Assembly (NCBI RefSeq): GCF_010500845.1 | Contig: NZ_JAAAMI010000004.1 | Coordinates: 332,260 to 396,259 of the forward strand | Direction: 5' to 3' | DNA from: Flagellimonas sediminis | Lineage (GTDB): Bacteria > Bacteroidota > Bacteroidia > Flavobacteriales > Flavobacteriaceae | DNA length: 64,000 nucleotides | Shown here: in pieces, positions 53,613 to 64,000 of the stretch | How the letters are laid out: every line of letters begins with the position of its first letter | How positions within the stretch are numbered: the first letter of the stretch is position 1 | Notes under the pieces: model-generated | Databases searched by the model: none | Told to the model about the DNA's origin: nothing | The model's input: the letters and a program-made list of their open reading frames with translations, nothing else | Translations under genes and position numbers: made by a program

Positions 53613-54998
53613 CTAGAATAAATTTCGCAAGATCATGAAACAGGCCGCTCCACCGATGAACCCAAGGAAGGCCAACCACGAAATTTTTCTCAAGTACCAG
53701 AAAAAGTCAATTTTCTCCATGCCCATGGCTACAACACCGGCTGCCGATCCAATGATCAACATACTTCCTCCGGTACCTGCAGAGTAGGCTATAAAGTGCC
53801 ACAACTGGTCGTTCATTGGTTCGGAGAACATGCCCAAACTAGCAGCCACCAAAGGTACGTTGTCAATCACCGCAGACCCAACACCCAACAACAGGATAAC
53901 CAAATCAGATACATGGGTACTGGACATTTCTGTTCCGATCATAGGCATTCCCTGTTTCAATCCTTCCGCAAAGTTGAACAACAGGCCCAATGATTCCAAG
54001 GCGGCCACAGCCATCAAGATTCCCAAGAAAAAGAGGATACTGGGCAGTTCGATCTTGGTCAAGGCTTTATGCACCGGGCTATGATGGGATGCCGCATCGC
54101 TTTCCTCATCTACATTGGAAATGGAGAATTTAGCACTACTGAATATTTCCGCAAAAGTAGAAACCACAGCAAGTGACAACATCATTCCAACATAGGGAGG
54201 CAAGTGCGTGATCGTTTTAAAAATGGGCACAAAAATGATGGCACCCAAACCTAAATACAACATTTTGGCTCCAAATCTAGATTTTGGCGGTTCTTCCTCC
54301 TCAGCATCGATATGACCTTTGAAAACAGGCAAAAACGAAGCAATGAGTGATGGGATGATCATACACAACATGGATGGTAACAACAAATGCTCAATTAAGT
54401 TTGCAGTGGTTACTTTTTTACCGATCCAAAGCATGGTGGTGGTTACGTCACCGATAGGAGACCAAGCCCCTCCCGCATTCGCGGCAATAATGATCAAACC
54501 GGCATACCAAATCCTAGTATCCCTATCCTTGATGATTTTTTGAAGGATGGAGATCAAAACAATGGTAGCGGTCAGATTATCGATGATTGCCGAAAGAATA
54601 AACGCTAGAAAAGAAAAAATCCATAGGATTTTTTTCTTGCTCCTAGTCTTCACAAAAGTTTTAATAGTGGAAAATCCATCAAAATAATCAATGATCTCCA
54701 CAATGGTCATGGCACCCAAAAGGAACACCAAAATCTCGGAAGTCTTACCTAAATGATGGAGCAAGGTTTCTTCCAAAAGCTCCAATTTTTCGGGATGACC
54801 CAGCGTATTGAAGTCTTCCATCAAATGGTGTTCACTGGAATTGAACCAGCTGGTAAACCCGTCCAATCCGAAGGCTATCAAGGCCCAGAGGATGGCCATC
54901 ATGGCCAATGCGGGAATAAGTTTATCTATTTTTAAGTTGTGTTCGAGGGTGATTGCCAAATATCCAACGACAAAAACAACAACTAAGAGGGTTTCCAT
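53613..54998 (-). CDS. nhaD: NhaD-type sodium/proton antiporter
   Basis: A 461-residue membrane protein with about 12 helices of the ion-transporter superfamily, NhaD type. Typical parts are KIDKLIPALAMMAILWALIAFGL, ILVFLLGAMTIVEIIDYFDGF, IIDNLTATIVLISIL near residue 143 and AANAGGAWSPIGDVTTTMLWI near 176, then SAVIDNVPLVAASLGMF near 372. These Asp/Asn motifs carry ions in the family. It exports Na+ in return for protons, expected in a marine or halophilic host. It is alone, 60 bases upstream of exbB on the same strand. Confidence 0.9.
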   Translation of the reverse strand: METLLVVVFVVGYLAITLEHNLKIDKLIPALAMMAILWALIAFGLDGFTSWFNSSEHHLMEDFNTLGHPEKLELLEETLLHHLGKTSEILVFLLGAMTIVEIIDYFDGFSTIKTFVKTRSKKKILWIFSFLAFILSAIIDNLTATIVLISILQKIIKDRDTRIWYAGLIIIAANAGGAWSPIGDVTTTMLWIGKKVTTANLIEHLLLPSMLCMIIPSLIASFLPVFKGHIDAEEEEPPKSRFGAKMLYLGLGAIIFVPIFKTITHLPPYVGMMLSLAVVSTFAEIFSSAKFSISNVDEESDAASHHSPVHKALTKIELPSILFFLGILMAVAALESLGLLFNFAEGLKQGMPMIGTEMSSTHVSDLVILLLGVGSAVIDNVPLVAASLGMFSEPMNDQLWHFIAYSAGTGGSMLIIGSAAGVVAMGMEKIDFFWYLRKISWLAFLGFIGGAACFMILRNLF

Positions 54999-55171
54999 GT
55001 TAAGTTTGGTTTAATTAAGGAATTATTTTTTTTGAGTAGCTATCTGTGGTGCTAAAGATATTCAAAATGAGTTTTTCCGCATAATCTTATTGGTATAAAT
55101 TATTGTAAAAATGAGATGTTGTAAGCAATTACCTTTTAAAAAATTAAATCATTCTCATTTTATACTATCTA

Positions 55172-55205
55172 TTGATGTAAAATTCCTATTGTAAGACTAT
55201 ATTTG
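55172..55205 (+). promoter_or_regulatory. Promoter of the acyl-CoA dehydrogenase gene
   Basis: TTG at 55172-55174, 23 bases, then TATATTTG at 55198-55205. Fits the Bacteroidota consensus; start near 55210, giving a leader of about 25 bases. Confidence 0.55.
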
Positions 55206-55234
55206 TAGACCGTTTTTAGTTATTTTTCAGTTTT

Positions 55235-56377
55235 ATGGACTTCACACTTTCCGAAGAGCAGTTAATGATCAAACAAGCGGCAAAGGATTTTGCCCAAACC
55301 GAGCTTTTGCCGGGCGTAATAGAAAGAGACGAAACCCAAACCTTTCCTGATGCGCTGGTCCAAAAAATGGGACAACTTGGATTTTTGGGAATGATGGTGA
55401 ATGAAAAGTATGGAGGTAGCGGTCTTGACACGCTGTCCTACGTTTTGGCAATGGAAGAGCTATCCAAAGTAGACGCTTCTGCCTCAGTAATGGTCTCCGT
55501 GAACAACTCATTGGTGTGTTGGGGACTGGAAACCTTCGGCACCGAAGCCCAAAAGGAAAAATACCTGACCCGATTGGCCTCTGGTGAGATTATCGGCGCA
55601 TTTTGCCTGTCCGAACCAGAAGCGGGCAGTGATGCCACATCACAAAAAACCACGGCCATAGACAAGGGCGACCATTATATATTGAATGGTACCAAGAACT
55701 GGATAACCAACGGTAACCGTGCCGAGGTGTACCTTGTAATTGCCCAGACCCATATTGAAAAGGGACATCATGGGATCAATGCCCTAATTGTTGAAAAAGG
55801 CATGGAAGGGTTCGAGGTTGGGCCCAAGGAAAATAAATTGGGCATTCGGGGCAGTGATACGCATTCTCTGCTATTCAACGATGTAAAGGTCCCGAAGGAA
55901 AACCGTATAGGCGAAGATGGCTTTGGCTTCAAGTTCGCCATGAAGACCTTGGCAGGCGGAAGAATAGGGATTGCGGCCCAAGCATTGGGAATAGCAGCAG
56001 GCGCCTACGAACTGGCCTTGCAATATTCCAAGCAACGAAAAGCTTTCGGCACCGAGATTGCCAACCATCAGGCCATTGCTTTTAAATTGGCCGATATGCA
56101 CACCAAAATTCAGGCAGCAAGACATTTGGTTTACCAGGCGGCATGCGACAAGGATGCCAAAAATGATTATACCCTATCCGGGGCCATGGCAAAACTGTAC
56201 GCCTCCGAAGTAGCCATGGAAACCGCAGTGGAAGCAGTCCAGATCCATGGTGGAAATGGCTTTGTAAAGGATTACCATGTGGAGCGGTTCATGCGCGATG
56301 CTAAAATCACCCAAATCTACGAAGGAACCTCAGAAATACAGAAAATTGTCATATCAAGAAGCATCTTAAAAGACTAA
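55235..56377 (+). CDS. Acyl-CoA dehydrogenase
   Basis: A 380-residue flavoprotein of the short-chain acyl-CoA dehydrogenase type. FAD and substrate motifs are FCLSEPEAGSDATSQKTTA near residue 125 and WITNGNRAEVYLVIAQT near 155; the catalytic Glu is in IYEGTSEIQ near residue 366, in the butyryl-CoA dehydrogenase position. It catalyses the first oxidation step of beta-oxidation and hands electrons to an electron-transfer flavoprotein. Alone on its transcript, with a promoter 30 bases upstream and a hairpin terminator after the stop. Confidence 0.92.
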   Translation: MDFTLSEEQLMIKQAAKDFAQTELLPGVIERDETQTFPDALVQKMGQLGFLGMMVNEKYGGSGLDTLSYVLAMEELSKVDASASVMVSVNNSLVCWGLETFGTEAQKEKYLTRLASGEIIGAFCLSEPEAGSDATSQKTTAIDKGDHYILNGTKNWITNGNRAEVYLVIAQTHIEKGHHGINALIVEKGMEGFEVGPKENKLGIRGSDTHSLLFNDVKVPKENRIGEDGFGFKFAMKTLAGGRIGIAAQALGIAAGAYELALQYSKQRKAFGTEIANHQAIAFKLADMHTKIQAARHLVYQAACDKDAKNDYTLSGAMAKLYASEVAMETAVEAVQIHGGNGFVKDYHVERFMRDAKITQIYEGTSEIQKIVISRSILKD

Positions 56378-56682
56378 AAGAAAACCATACCCCTCCAAAT
56401 AGAGGGGTATATCTTTTAAAGATAAAGTTTCACAAGCTCATCCCCCTGCAATGAGCCGGCAACTACAGTTGCGGAGATTAAAAATCAATAGAAACCTCCA
56501 ATTAAATTAGGGATAATAGGTCCTTTATCAAATTAATTGAGATAATGATAATTTAACATTCCATTAATTCTCAAATTGAATATTATTCAACCCTTCATTC
56601 GATACGTTGATTATTTATCTGATAATCACCAAATATCTTATTATCTATTCATCATAATTGGTATTTTTGAAGAAATACGTTA
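56378..56682. other. Intergenic region upstream of gltB, with a terminator
   Basis: 305 bases. A 9-bp stem ATACCCCTC / GAGGGGTAT (56387-56395 and 56402-56410) followed by a weak T run ends the acyl-CoA dehydrogenase transcript. The right part is AT-rich. A TATTTTTG box at 56662-56669 matches TAnnTTTG, 14 bases before the gltB start, but no TTG is at a proper distance. No small gene is seen. Confidence 0.55.
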
Positions 56683-59600
56683 ATGATGGGATTGGAAAGA
56701 CAGGGTTTATACCTACCGGAATTTGAGCATGATAACTGTGGCGCAGGTTTCATCTGTAGCCTTAAGGGAAGAAAGTCCAACGATATAATACACAAGGCTC
56801 TTGAGATCCTTGATAAATTGGAACACCGTGGAGCTGTGAGCTCAGATGGTAAAACCGGTGATGGGGCCGGTATCCTTATTGATATCCCCCATGCTTTTTT
56901 CAGCGACGTGTGCAAGTTCACCCTTCCAGAAGCAGGGGAATATGCCGTTGGTAATGTATTTCTACCTCAAAAGACAAACCAACGTGATTTTTGCATCAAG
57001 GTTCTTGAAGAAAACATGAAATTGCAGGGACTACAACTATTGGGTTGGAGAGATGTACCAGTAAACCGTTCCGTTCCCGGTAGAATTGCTGCAGAGACCG
57101 AGCCTTATGTCATGCAGGTGTTTATAGGTAAGGGTGAAGCCCTCGATGACTTCCAGTTCAACCTAAAACTTTTCATTGCCCGCAAGATTACCGAACATAC
57201 CATTATAGATAGTAAACTGTCACAAAGTCCATTTTTCTATCTTCCTAGCCTTTCCACTAAAATTATCATTTTTAAAGGGCTATTGGTACCAAAGGATATT
57301 AGCAGATACTATGAAGATCTTTTAGATCCCAGGGTGGTCACCCGTTTGGCATTGGTGCACCAACGTTTTTCAACCAACACCTTCCCTACGTGGGATTTGG
57401 CGCAACCTTTCCGTTACATGTGCCACAACGGGGAAATCAACACCTTAAGAGGAAACGTATCGCGTATGCGTTCCCGCGAAGAATTGATGAAGAGCGATTG
57501 GTTCGGGGACGATATCAAAAAAATACTTCCCATTGTCCTTCGTGGAAAATCGGATTCGGCCAGTATGGATATGGTCGTGGAACTGTTGTTGATGACAGGT
57601 CGTTCCCTTCCGGAAGTCATGATGATGCTGGTGCCCGAAGCTTGGGAGAAGAACCCTGAAATGTCCGAATCCAAGAAGGCGTTTTACGAATACAACAGTT
57701 GTTTGATGGAACCTTGGGACGGTCCTGCCTCCATACCCTTTACCGATGGAAACTACATCGGTGCGGTTTTGGACAGAAATGGACTTCGTCCTTCCAGATA
57801 TTCGGTGACCAAAAAAGGATATGTGATCATGTCCTCCGAAACCGGAGTGGTTGAACTAGATCCAGAAGATATCGAATTGCACGGTAGGTTGGAACCCGGA
57901 AAAATGTTCTTGGTGAACATGGAAGAAGGCAGGATCGTTAACGATGAGGAAATCAAGGAAGCCATCGCCAAGAAACATCCCTATAAAAAATGGTTGAAAG
58001 ACAATTTGGTTCACTTAAGGGATATCCCTTATAACGAATGCCCTGTTTTCTTTGGTGAATTCCCTTTAAAAACAAGAAGGGCCGCTTTTGGCTATACCCA
58101 TGAAGATATCAATACCATTATTATGCCCATGGCCAAGCAAGGCAAGGAACCTATTGGCTCCATGGGTTCGGATACGCCCATTGCGGTACTTTCCGAAAGA
58201 CCCCAATTGATCTACAATTATTTCAAACAACTTTTTGCGCAGGTAACCAACCCGCCATTGGATGGTATCCGTGAAGAGTTGATCACCGATATCAGCCTTA
58301 CTTTGGGCAGTGACCATAATATTTTCGACTTTTCAGAACTGCATTGCCGTAAGTTGAAAATCCAGAATCCGGTCATCTCCAAGGAAGATTTGGACAAAAT
58401 TAAAAACTACGATGCCAGTCCCGATTATAAAGTGGTCTCCATTTCCATCCTCTATGAAATTGCCAAAGGACATAATGGGTTGGAAGAGGCTCTGGACTCC
58501 ATTCTTTCTCAGGCTGTAAAGGCCATTGATGAAGGAGCCAATATCATCATCCTTTCCGATAGGATGGTCAGCACAGAAATGGCGGCGATCCCAGCACTTT
58601 TGGCCTGTTCCTTTGTGAACAGTGGCCTGCAAAAGCTAGGGAAACGCTCCAAACTGAGCATCATCATTGAATCTGCCGAGCCAAGGGAAGTACATCACTT
58701 TGCCTTACTTTTTGGCTTTGGGGCAAGTGCCATCAACCCCTATTTGGTCAACGAGATCATCGGGGAACAGATTACAGAGAACAATATCACAGAATTCACT
58801 TTTGATGAAGCCATCAAAAATTACAACAAGGCCATTGGCAAAGGCATCTTAAAAGTGATGAACAAAATTGGGATTTCCACATTGAATTCATATCGTGGCT
58901 CCCAACTATTCGAATGCATCGGCATCAATACCAAGGTGGTGGACAAGTATTTTCCAAATACCCCCACCCGCATCCAGGGCATAGGATTATATGAGATTGA
59001 AAAGGAAATTGCGAAACGCCACAACAAGGCATTCAAAACCCAGGAATTAGCAGCCAATCTTGACCTTGAGGTTGGTGGCGAGTACCGTTGGAGAAGGAAT
59101 GGCGAAAAACACATGTTCAATCCATTAACGATTGCCAAACTTCAGAAATCGGTACGCAATAACGAGCCGGAAACTTATAAAGAGTATTCCGAATTGGTCA
59201 ATGAGCAATCCAAAAACTTGATGACTATCCGTGGTTTGTTTGAATTTTCAAACTATGATCCCATTCCGATCGAGGAAGTGGAACCTTGGACCGAAATTGT
59301 AAAAAGGTTCAAGACAGGGGCCATGTCCTACGGAAGTATCAGCAAGGAAGCACATGAAAATCTAGCGATTGCCATGAACCGAATTGGCGGAAAAAGCAAT
59401 TCAGGTGAAGGTGGAGAAGATCCGGCTCGTTTTTATAGAAGTCAAACCGGCGACTGGAAAAACAGTGCCATCAAACAGGTGGCCTCAGGTAGGTTTGGGG
59501 TAACCTCCAACTACTTGGCCAACGCCCAAGAAATCCAGATCAAGATGGCACAAGGGGCCAAACCGGGTGAAGGCGGTCAATTGCCAGGTCCAAAAGTGGA

Positions 59601-61191
59601 CCCTGCCATCGCCAAAACACGAAATTCCACCCCTTACGTAGGATTGATCTCACCACCACCGCACCACGACATTTACTCCATTGAGGATTTGTCCCAATTG
59701 ATCTATGACCTGAAGTCGGCCAACCGAGAAGCAAGGATCAATGTGAAATTGGTATCCGAAGTAGGTGTGGGTACAGTGGCCGCAGGGGTGGCAAAAGCCA
59801 AGGCCGATGTTATCCTGATCTCAGGATACGATGGTGGAACCGGGGCTTCCCCATTAACTTCATTGAAACATGCCGGTCTACCATGGGAACTTGGCATTGC
59901 CGAAGCGCAACAGACCTTGGTATTGAACGACCTTCGCAACAGAGTCGTCCTAGAGTGTGATGGCCAGTTAAAGACCGGAAGAGATGTTGCCATAGCCTGT
60001 CTCTTGGGAGCTGAGGAATTTGGTTTTGCCACTGCACCCTTGGTGGCATCGGGTTGTATCATGATGCGCGTTTGCCACTTGAATACGTGTCCAGTGGGTA
60101 TCGCTACCCAAAACCCCGAACTGCGCAAAAAATTTCAGGGGAAACCGGAGCACGTCGTCAACTACATGTATTTTGTGGCCCAAGAACTAAGGGAAATCAT
60201 GGCCAAGCTTGGTTTCAGGACCATCAATGAAATGGTGGGCCAGGTACAAAAACTGGACAGGAACAAGGCCATTGCACATTATAAAGCTGCAGGTATTGAC
60301 CTAACTCCAATCCTATATCAAGTAGATGTTCCCGAAGGGACCAAGTTCTACAACACCCAAAAGCAACAACATGACATCATGGATTCCATAGAGTTTGGCA
60401 TCATTGCCAAGGCACACCCTGCCCTTTTCAGAAAGGAAAAGACTTCTTTGGACTTTCCAATACATAATACCGATAGGTCAGTTGGGGCCATCATCAGCAA
60501 TGAGATTTCCAAAATTTACGGTGCTGATGGTCTTCCTGACAATACCCTTAAATTGAACTTTACAGGTTCCGCAGGACAAAGTTTTGGCGCATTTGCCACC
60601 AAAGGACTTACCATGGTCGTAAACGGAAACACCAACGACTATTTGGGCAAAGGACTTTCCGGAGCCAAATTGGTTGTCAAGGTTCCTTTCAAATCCACCT
60701 TTAAACCAGAGGAAAATGTGATCATCGGAAACGTGGCACTTTATGGGGCCACTTCTGGAGAAGCCTACATCAACGGAAAAGCCGGGGAACGTTTTTGTGT
60801 TCGGAATTCTGGTGCCAAAGCAGTGGTAGAAGGTATCGGCGACCATGGCTGCGAATATATGACAGGGGGAGTTGCAGTGATTTTAGGGGCCGTGGGAAGA
60901 AATTTTGGAGCAGGTATGAGCGGCGGGATTGCCTATGTATACGATAAGGATGGCTCCTTTGAGAAAAAATGCAATGGCGAAGCACTGAACCTGCTTCCCG
61001 TAGAGGAGCCTAATGATATTGCCCAACTCAAGGAATTGATCGAAAACCATTACAACGCCACTTTGAGTCCATTGGCACAGGATATTTTGGAAAACTGGGA
61101 AAAAGTACTCCCCAAATTCATTAAGGTTTTCCCTGAAGAATATAGGCAGGCCCTTATCCGATTGGAACAAGAAAAAATGCAAACCTTATAA
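56683..61191 (+). CDS. gltB: Glutamate synthase large subunit
   Basis: A 1502-residue enzyme of nitrogen assimilation that turns glutamine and 2-oxoglutarate into two glutamates. A class II amidotransferase domain starts at Cys19 (HDNCGAGF; the nucleophile after removal of the leader) and reaches about residue 400. Central and FMN-binding domains follow ([17 protein letters not shown] near 875, [10 protein letters not shown] near 1048), then the 3Fe-4S cluster ligands [19 protein letters not shown] (C-x5-C-x4-C) near 1125, and a C-terminal glutamate-synthase beta-helix with GxxGxG repeats. Length matches bacterial GltB. gltD follows eight bases later. Either of two adjacent ATG codons may be the start. 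Confidence 0.96.
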   Translation: MMGLERQGLYLPEFEHDNCGAGFICSLKGRKSNDIIHKALEILDKLEHRGAVSSDGKTGDGAGILIDIPHAFFSDVCKFTLPEAGEYAVGNVFLPQKTNQRDFCIKVLEENMKLQGLQLLGWRDVPVNRSVPGRIAAETEPYVMQVFIGKGEALDDFQFNLKLFIARKITEHTIIDSKLSQSPFFYLPSLSTKIIIFKGLLVPKDISRYYEDLLDPRVVTRLALVHQRFSTNTFPTWDLAQPFRYMCHNGEINTLRGNVSRMRSREELMKSDWFGDDIKKILPIVLRGKSDSASMDMVVELLLMTGRSLPEVMMMLVPEAWEKNPEMSESKKAFYEYNSCLMEPWDGPASIPFTDGNYIGAVLDRNGLRPSRYSVTKKGYVIMSSETGVVELDPEDIELHGRLEPGKMFLVNMEEGRIVNDEEIKEAIAKKHPYKKWLKDNLVHLRDIPYNECPVFFGEFPLKTRRAAFGYTHEDINTIIMPMAKQGKEPIGSMGSDTPIAVLSERPQLIYNYFKQLFAQVTNPPLDGIREELITDISLTLGSDHNIFDFSELHCRKLKIQNPVISKEDLDKIKNYDASPDYKVVSISILYEIAKGHNGLEEALDSILSQAVKAIDEGANIIILSDRMVSTEMAAIPALLACSFVNSGLQKLGKRSKLSIIIESAEPREVHHFALLFGFGASAINPYLVNEIIGEQITENNITEFTFDEAIKNYNKAIGKGILKVMNKIGISTLNSYRGSQLFECIGINTKVVDKYFPNTPTRIQGIGLYEIEKEIAKRHNKAFKTQELAANLDLEVGGEYRWRRNGEKHMFNPLTIAKLQKSVRNNEPETYKEYSELVNEQSKNLMTIRGLFEFSNYDPIPIEEVEPWTEIVKRFKTGAMSYGSISKEAHENLAIAMNRIGGKSNSGEGGEDPARFYRSQTGDWKNSAIKQVASGRFGVTSNYLANAQEIQIKMAQGAKPGEGGQLPGPKVDPAIAKTRNSTPYVGLISPPPHHDIYSIEDLSQLIYDLKSANREARINVKLVSEVGVGTVAAGVAKAKADVILISGYDGGTGASPLTSLKHAGLPWELGIAEAQQTLVLNDLRNRVVLECDGQLKTGRDVAIACLLGAEEFGFATAPLVASGCIMMRVCHLNTCPVGIATQNPELRKKFQGKPEHVVNYMYFVAQELREIMAKLGFRTINEMVGQVQKLDRNKAIAHYKAAGIDLTPILYQVDVPEGTKFYNTQKQQHDIMDSIEFGIIAKAHPALFRKEKTSLDFPIHNTDRSVGAIISNEISKIYGADGLPDNTLKLNFTGSAGQSFGAFATKGLTMVVNGNTNDYLGKGLSGAKLVVKVPFKSTFKPEENVIIGNVALYGATSGEAYINGKAGERFCVRNSGAKAVVEGIGDHGCEYMTGGVAVILGAVGRNFGAGMSGGIAYVYDKDGSFEKKCNGEALNLLPVEEPNDIAQLKELIENHYNATLSPLAQDILENWEKVLPKFIKVFPEEYRQALIRLEQEKMQTL

Positions 61192-61199
61192 TTTTAGAG

Positions 61200-62666
61200 A
61201 TGGGAAAGATTACAGGATTTATGGAATTTGACAGGAAAGTGGAAGCCTACGCCCCTGTTGAAGAACGTATCAAAAACTATAAGGAGTTTACGGAGCCACT
61301 CAAAGAAAGTGAGCTCAAAAACCAAGGGGCACGTTGTATGGATTGCGGTATCCCCTTTTGCCATAGTGGGTGCCCTTTGGGTAATTTGATACCCGATTTC
61401 AATGATGCGGTATACCAAGGCAAATGGGAAAAAGCTGCCAAGATTCTCCATTCAACGAACAATTTTCCCGAATTTACTGGGAGATTGTGCCCCGCACCTT
61501 GCGAGGAGGCCTGTGTGTTGGGCATCAATGAAGACCCCGTTTCCATAGAGAATATTGAAAAAAATATTGTGGAAACAGCCTTTAAGAACGGATGGATCCA
61601 ACCAGAACCTCCTTTCAAAAGAACAGGAAAAAAAGTGGCCGTTATTGGTTCCGGACCGGCAGGTCTGGCAACAGCACAACAACTTAACCGTGCTGGCCAC
61701 TTGGTAACCGTTTTTGAACGTGATGAAAAAATCGGAGGTCTTTTACGTTATGGCATTCCTGATTTTAAAATGGAAAAAAATGTCATCGACAGACGTTTGG
61801 AAGTAATGAAAAAGGAGGGAATTGTATTCAAAACAGGAGTGCATGTAGGTGTGGATATCACCGCTACTGAACTTAAGGAGGGTTTTGATGCCATCGTGCT
61901 TTGTGGAGGTGCCACGGTACGCCGTGGGTTGCCCATTCCAGGTTCCGACCTGAAAGGGGTGGTGCAGGCCATGGATTTTCTTCCCCAGAATAACCGTAAG
62001 GTAGATGGCATTCCTTATACAGGCGAGGAGTTGACCGCCAAAGGCAAAAAAGTGATTGTGATTGGTGGAGGGGATACCGGATCGGACTGTATCGGGACAT
62101 CTATCCGTCATGGTGCGGTATCCGTGACCAATTTTGAGATCATGCCCATGGGTACCACAGCACGCCCTGAAGGGCAACCTTGGCCCTTTTGGCCCATGCG
62201 TTTGCGTACCAGTACTTCGCACAAGGAAGGTGCAGAAAGGGTTTTCAGCATTTCCACCAAGCATTTTAATGGCGATAAGGATGGCAATTTAAAAAGCTTG
62301 GTAACGACAGAAGTAGAATGGGTAACAGCACCAGGCCAAAGACCTGTTCTTAAGGAAGTTGCAGGCTCCGAAAAAGAATGGGAATGCGATTTGGCCCTTT
62401 TGGCCTTGGGCTTTACCGGTTCCGAGACCACCATTGCCGACCAGTTGGGGTTGGAAATGGACCCACGGACCAATATCAAGGCTTCGGTTACCAATTATAA
62501 GACCAATGTTCCCGGAGTTTTTGTGGCCGGTGACCAAAGAAGGGGACAATCGTTGATCGTTTGGGCCATTTCGGAAGGTAGGCAAGCCGCACATCATGTG
62601 GATACCTATTTGATGGGGCAATCCTTTTTACCATTGAAAGGCGAAGGAGATCTACCTAGAGTATAG
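61200..62666 (+). CDS. gltD: Glutamate synthase small subunit
   Basis: A 488-residue iron-sulfur flavoprotein that supplies electrons from NAD(P)H to GltB. N-terminal cysteines for two 4Fe-4S clusters are in CMDCGIPFCHSGCPLGN near residue 47 and CPAPCEEACVLG near 98. FAD loop VIGSGPAGLATAQQL near residue 149, and the NAD(P)H loop VIGGGDTGSDCIGT near 289. GVFVAGDQRRGQSLIVWAISEGR near 440 is the second FAD contact. The order GltB-GltD, with eight bases between, is typical. Confidence 0.96.
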   Translation: MGKITGFMEFDRKVEAYAPVEERIKNYKEFTEPLKESELKNQGARCMDCGIPFCHSGCPLGNLIPDFNDAVYQGKWEKAAKILHSTNNFPEFTGRLCPAPCEEACVLGINEDPVSIENIEKNIVETAFKNGWIQPEPPFKRTGKKVAVIGSGPAGLATAQQLNRAGHLVTVFERDEKIGGLLRYGIPDFKMEKNVIDRRLEVMKKEGIVFKTGVHVGVDITATELKEGFDAIVLCGGATVRRGLPIPGSDLKGVVQAMDFLPQNNRKVDGIPYTGEELTAKGKKVIVIGGGDTGSDCIGTSIRHGAVSVTNFEIMPMGTTARPEGQPWPFWPMRLRTSTSHKEGAERVFSISTKHFNGDKDGNLKSLVTTEVEWVTAPGQRPVLKEVAGSEKEWECDLALLALGFTGSETTIADQLGLEMDPRTNIKASVTNYKTNVPGVFVAGDQRRGQSLIVWAISEGRQAAHHVDTYLMGQSFLPLKGEGDLPRV

Positions 62667-62699
62667 TAAAAAAGCATAAATCTCAACTAAACTTGAAAG

Positions 62700-62730
62700 C
62701 TCCCTTAACTTCGGTTTCGGGAGTTTTTTA
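62700..62730 (+). terminator. Terminator of gltBD
   Basis: Short stem CTCCC / GGGAG (62700-62704 and 62719-62723) with loop TTAACTTCGGTTTC, followed by six T residues. It lies 34 bases after gltD. Confidence 0.65.
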
Positions 62731-62914
62731 TTGCGCAAAATTCAGGTTGTGCCCTGCTCTTATCTCACATTAAATTATAAATGACTATATTTCAATTACA
62801 TAAATACATTATCCATTAACACATAACGCACGTGTATAAATGGATTATCGTCCCTTAGACTTGCTTTTATTTTCCTTCTAGCTGTGTTTTATCCAACCTA
62901 AAACACTTTATATC

Positions 62915-63865
62915 ATGAAAAACTATTGCATGCTCTTCGTATTGACACTACTAGCCGCATCATGCATTTCCAAGGAAAAACAAAAAGACGAAGTTGACAT
63001 TTCTTCGAAAAAGGTTATAAATCCACTAAAAGAAGGTCAAGTTGAAATCATTACTAAAAGCATGGAGTTCTTTTCTGCTGATACATTGTATTCAGGCTGG
63101 AATACATTGTTTTATGAAAATCAATCTCAAGAAGTCCATTTTGTACTCATGGACCTATATCCATCAGGCAAATCGGTTGAAGACACCAAGAAAGATGTTT
63201 TACCACCGTTTGATGAAGGAATGAAGTTAATTATGGAAGGTGACCTGGATAATGCAGTAGCAGCATTTGGAAAATTACCAGAATGGTTTCAAGACATTAA
63301 ATATAAAGGCGGTACGGGTCTTATTTCGCCAAAGTATACAGCTAAGAGCACCATTTATTTAGAGCCTGGCACGTATGCAATGGAATGTTATGTGAAAATG
63401 TTCAATGGAGAATGGCATACTTCACATGGAATGCTGAAACAAATTATCGTGAAAGAAGAGTCCACCACTTTGGAACCTCCTGCTCCAAGTATTCGCATTG
63501 ATATCTCCGGTACGGATGGCATAGTACTTAACGACACTATCCAAGGGGGAAAACAAATTTTTCAAACCAATTTCATCGATCAGAAAATATATGAGCATTT
63601 TGTGGGCCATGATATTAATTTGGTACGATATGAAAATGGTGCAAACTTAGATTCCCTTGTACAATGGATGAGTTGGATGAACCCTAAGGGCTTGATTACC
63701 CCTTCACCTGATGGTTTTACGTTTTTAGGTGGAATGAACAATTTATCTGGTGGAGAAAAAGGATTCTTTGAAGCAGAACTTACATCTGGCAACTATGTAC
63801 TTATCTCAGAAGTCCCAGATGCGGATAAGAAAAAGTTACTTTATCCCTTTTCCATTTCCAATTAA
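62915..63865 (+). CDS. Lipoprotein of unknown function
   Basis: A 316-residue lipoprotein with lipobox LAASC (Cys17) after MKNYCMLFVLTLLA. Two beta-rich halves of similar type are suggested: FFSADTLYSGWNTLFYENQSQEVHFVLMDLYP near residue 49 and IFQTNFIDQKIYEHFVGHDINLVRYENG near 210, each followed by a loop with WF or WM and a glycine-rich strand (SGEKGFFEAELTSGNYVLISEVPD near 285), which could be cupredoxin-like folds. No family is recognised. It is monocistronic, between gltBD and the rRNA operon; the 248-base gap upstream holds the gltBD terminator and AT-rich sequence. Confidence 0.65.
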   Translation: MKNYCMLFVLTLLAASCISKEKQKDEVDISSKKVINPLKEGQVEIITKSMEFFSADTLYSGWNTLFYENQSQEVHFVLMDLYPSGKSVEDTKKDVLPPFDEGMKLIMEGDLDNAVAAFGKLPEWFQDIKYKGGTGLISPKYTAKSTIYLEPGTYAMECYVKMFNGEWHTSHGMLKQIIVKEESTTLEPPAPSIRIDISGTDGIVLNDTIQGGKQIFQTNFIDQKIYEHFVGHDINLVRYENGANLDSLVQWMSWMNPKGLITPSPDGFTFLGGMNNLSGGEKGFFEAELTSGNYVLISEVPDADKKKLLYPFSISN

Positions 63866-63887
63866 TGGGTAATCACCAGAAACAAAA

Positions 63888-63917
63888 AAGCCCCTTCACG
63901 TGGGTGAAGGGGCTTCG
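63888..63917. terminator. rRNA operon terminator
   Basis: A perfect 12-bp stem AAGCCCCTTCAC / GTGAAGGGGCTT (63888-63899 and 63904-63915) with a four-base loop, directly after the 5S 3' end on the minus strand, with a T run (A run on the plus strand, 63884-63889) following. It also lies 23 bases after the lipoprotein stop, so it may end both. Confidence 0.8.
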
Positions 63918-63919
63918 AG

Positions 63920-64000
63920 GAAGGCGGCGACCTACTCTCCCACCTGGTGTGGCAGTACCATCGGCGCAAACGGGCTTAACTTCCCTGTTCGGAATGGAAA
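63920..64000 (-). rRNA. rrf: 5S rRNA, 3' part (cut by window end)
   Basis: The minus strand reads from the window end toward a GGGAGAGTAGGTCGCCGCC ending, the standard 3' sequence of Bacteroidota 5S rRNA; the plus strand shows the inverse, with TTCCCTGTTCGGAATGG near the edge. About 80 of roughly 110 bases are inside the window. The gene marks the end of an rRNA operon whose 16S and 23S genes lie to the right. Confidence 0.9.

Noticed and set aside
1..64000. CRISPR arrays, restriction, toxin-antitoxin or other defence genes
   Set aside because: No regularly spaced repeats and no recognisable defence-family proteins were found on either strand, including inside the integrated element.

Overview
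The window comes from a Bacteroidota chromosome, most likely a marine member of the Flavobacteriaceae. The signs are about 40% GC, SusC/SusD outer-membrane proteins, type IX secretion (T9SS) C-terminal domains, DUF4270, DUF4907 and choice-of-anchor L families, LytS/LytTR signalling, and promoters of the TTTG / TAnnTTTG kind. Genus and species cannot be named from the sequence alone.

Layout. 1-2.6 kb: small stress or accessory proteins (SRPBCC end, DUF1905, DoxX-like, DUF4287, RibD/DHFR-like, SnoaL-like). 2.9-32.3 kb: a large glycan-utilisation locus. It opens with a GntR/UTRA regulator. An operon follows with mannose-6-phosphate isomerase, GH92, ROK sugar kinase, MFS transporter and GH92, which together make a full route from alpha-mannosides to fructose-6-phosphate. 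A minus-strand operon then carries a planctomycete-type DUF1549/DUF1553 cytochrome protein, a DUF1501 protein, a membrane cytochrome c/LRR protein and an (alpha/alpha)6 glycosidase. Next are a beta-propeller lipoprotein, a minus-strand SusC-SusD-VCBS/ASPIC-sterol desaturase operon, and a Tat-exported NHL propeller. Four intergenic regions upstream of these units carry a palindrome of the form ATGT-N4-ACAT (one copy is imperfect). This suggests a single regulon, plausibly controlled by the GntR protein. A promoter and an intrinsic terminator lie on the opposite strand in the susC leader and predict a small antisense RNA.

33.0-44.2 kb: an 11.1-kb integrated element in tRNA-Val(UAC). It has a 23-bp direct repeat at its ends (attL/attR), a tyrosine integrase beside attR, a BfmA/BtgA-like mobilisation protein, and cargo made of a T9SS-sorted trypsin-like protease and a choice-of-anchor L surface protein. 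An IS21-family element with a nonsense mutation in istB has truncated an outer-membrane beta-barrel gene. No relaxase is visible, so the element is probably mobilisable in trans or decaying.

44.2-64 kb: core genome. This part holds a DUF4270/outer-membrane protein pair; a kelch lipoprotein, DUF4907, LytS kinase and LytTR regulator cluster; ExbB-ExbD-TonB-FolC; an NhaD antiporter; an acyl-CoA dehydrogenase; glutamate synthase GltB-GltD; a lipoprotein; and the 3' end of a 5S rRNA on the minus strand, which marks an rRNA operon continuing beyond the window.
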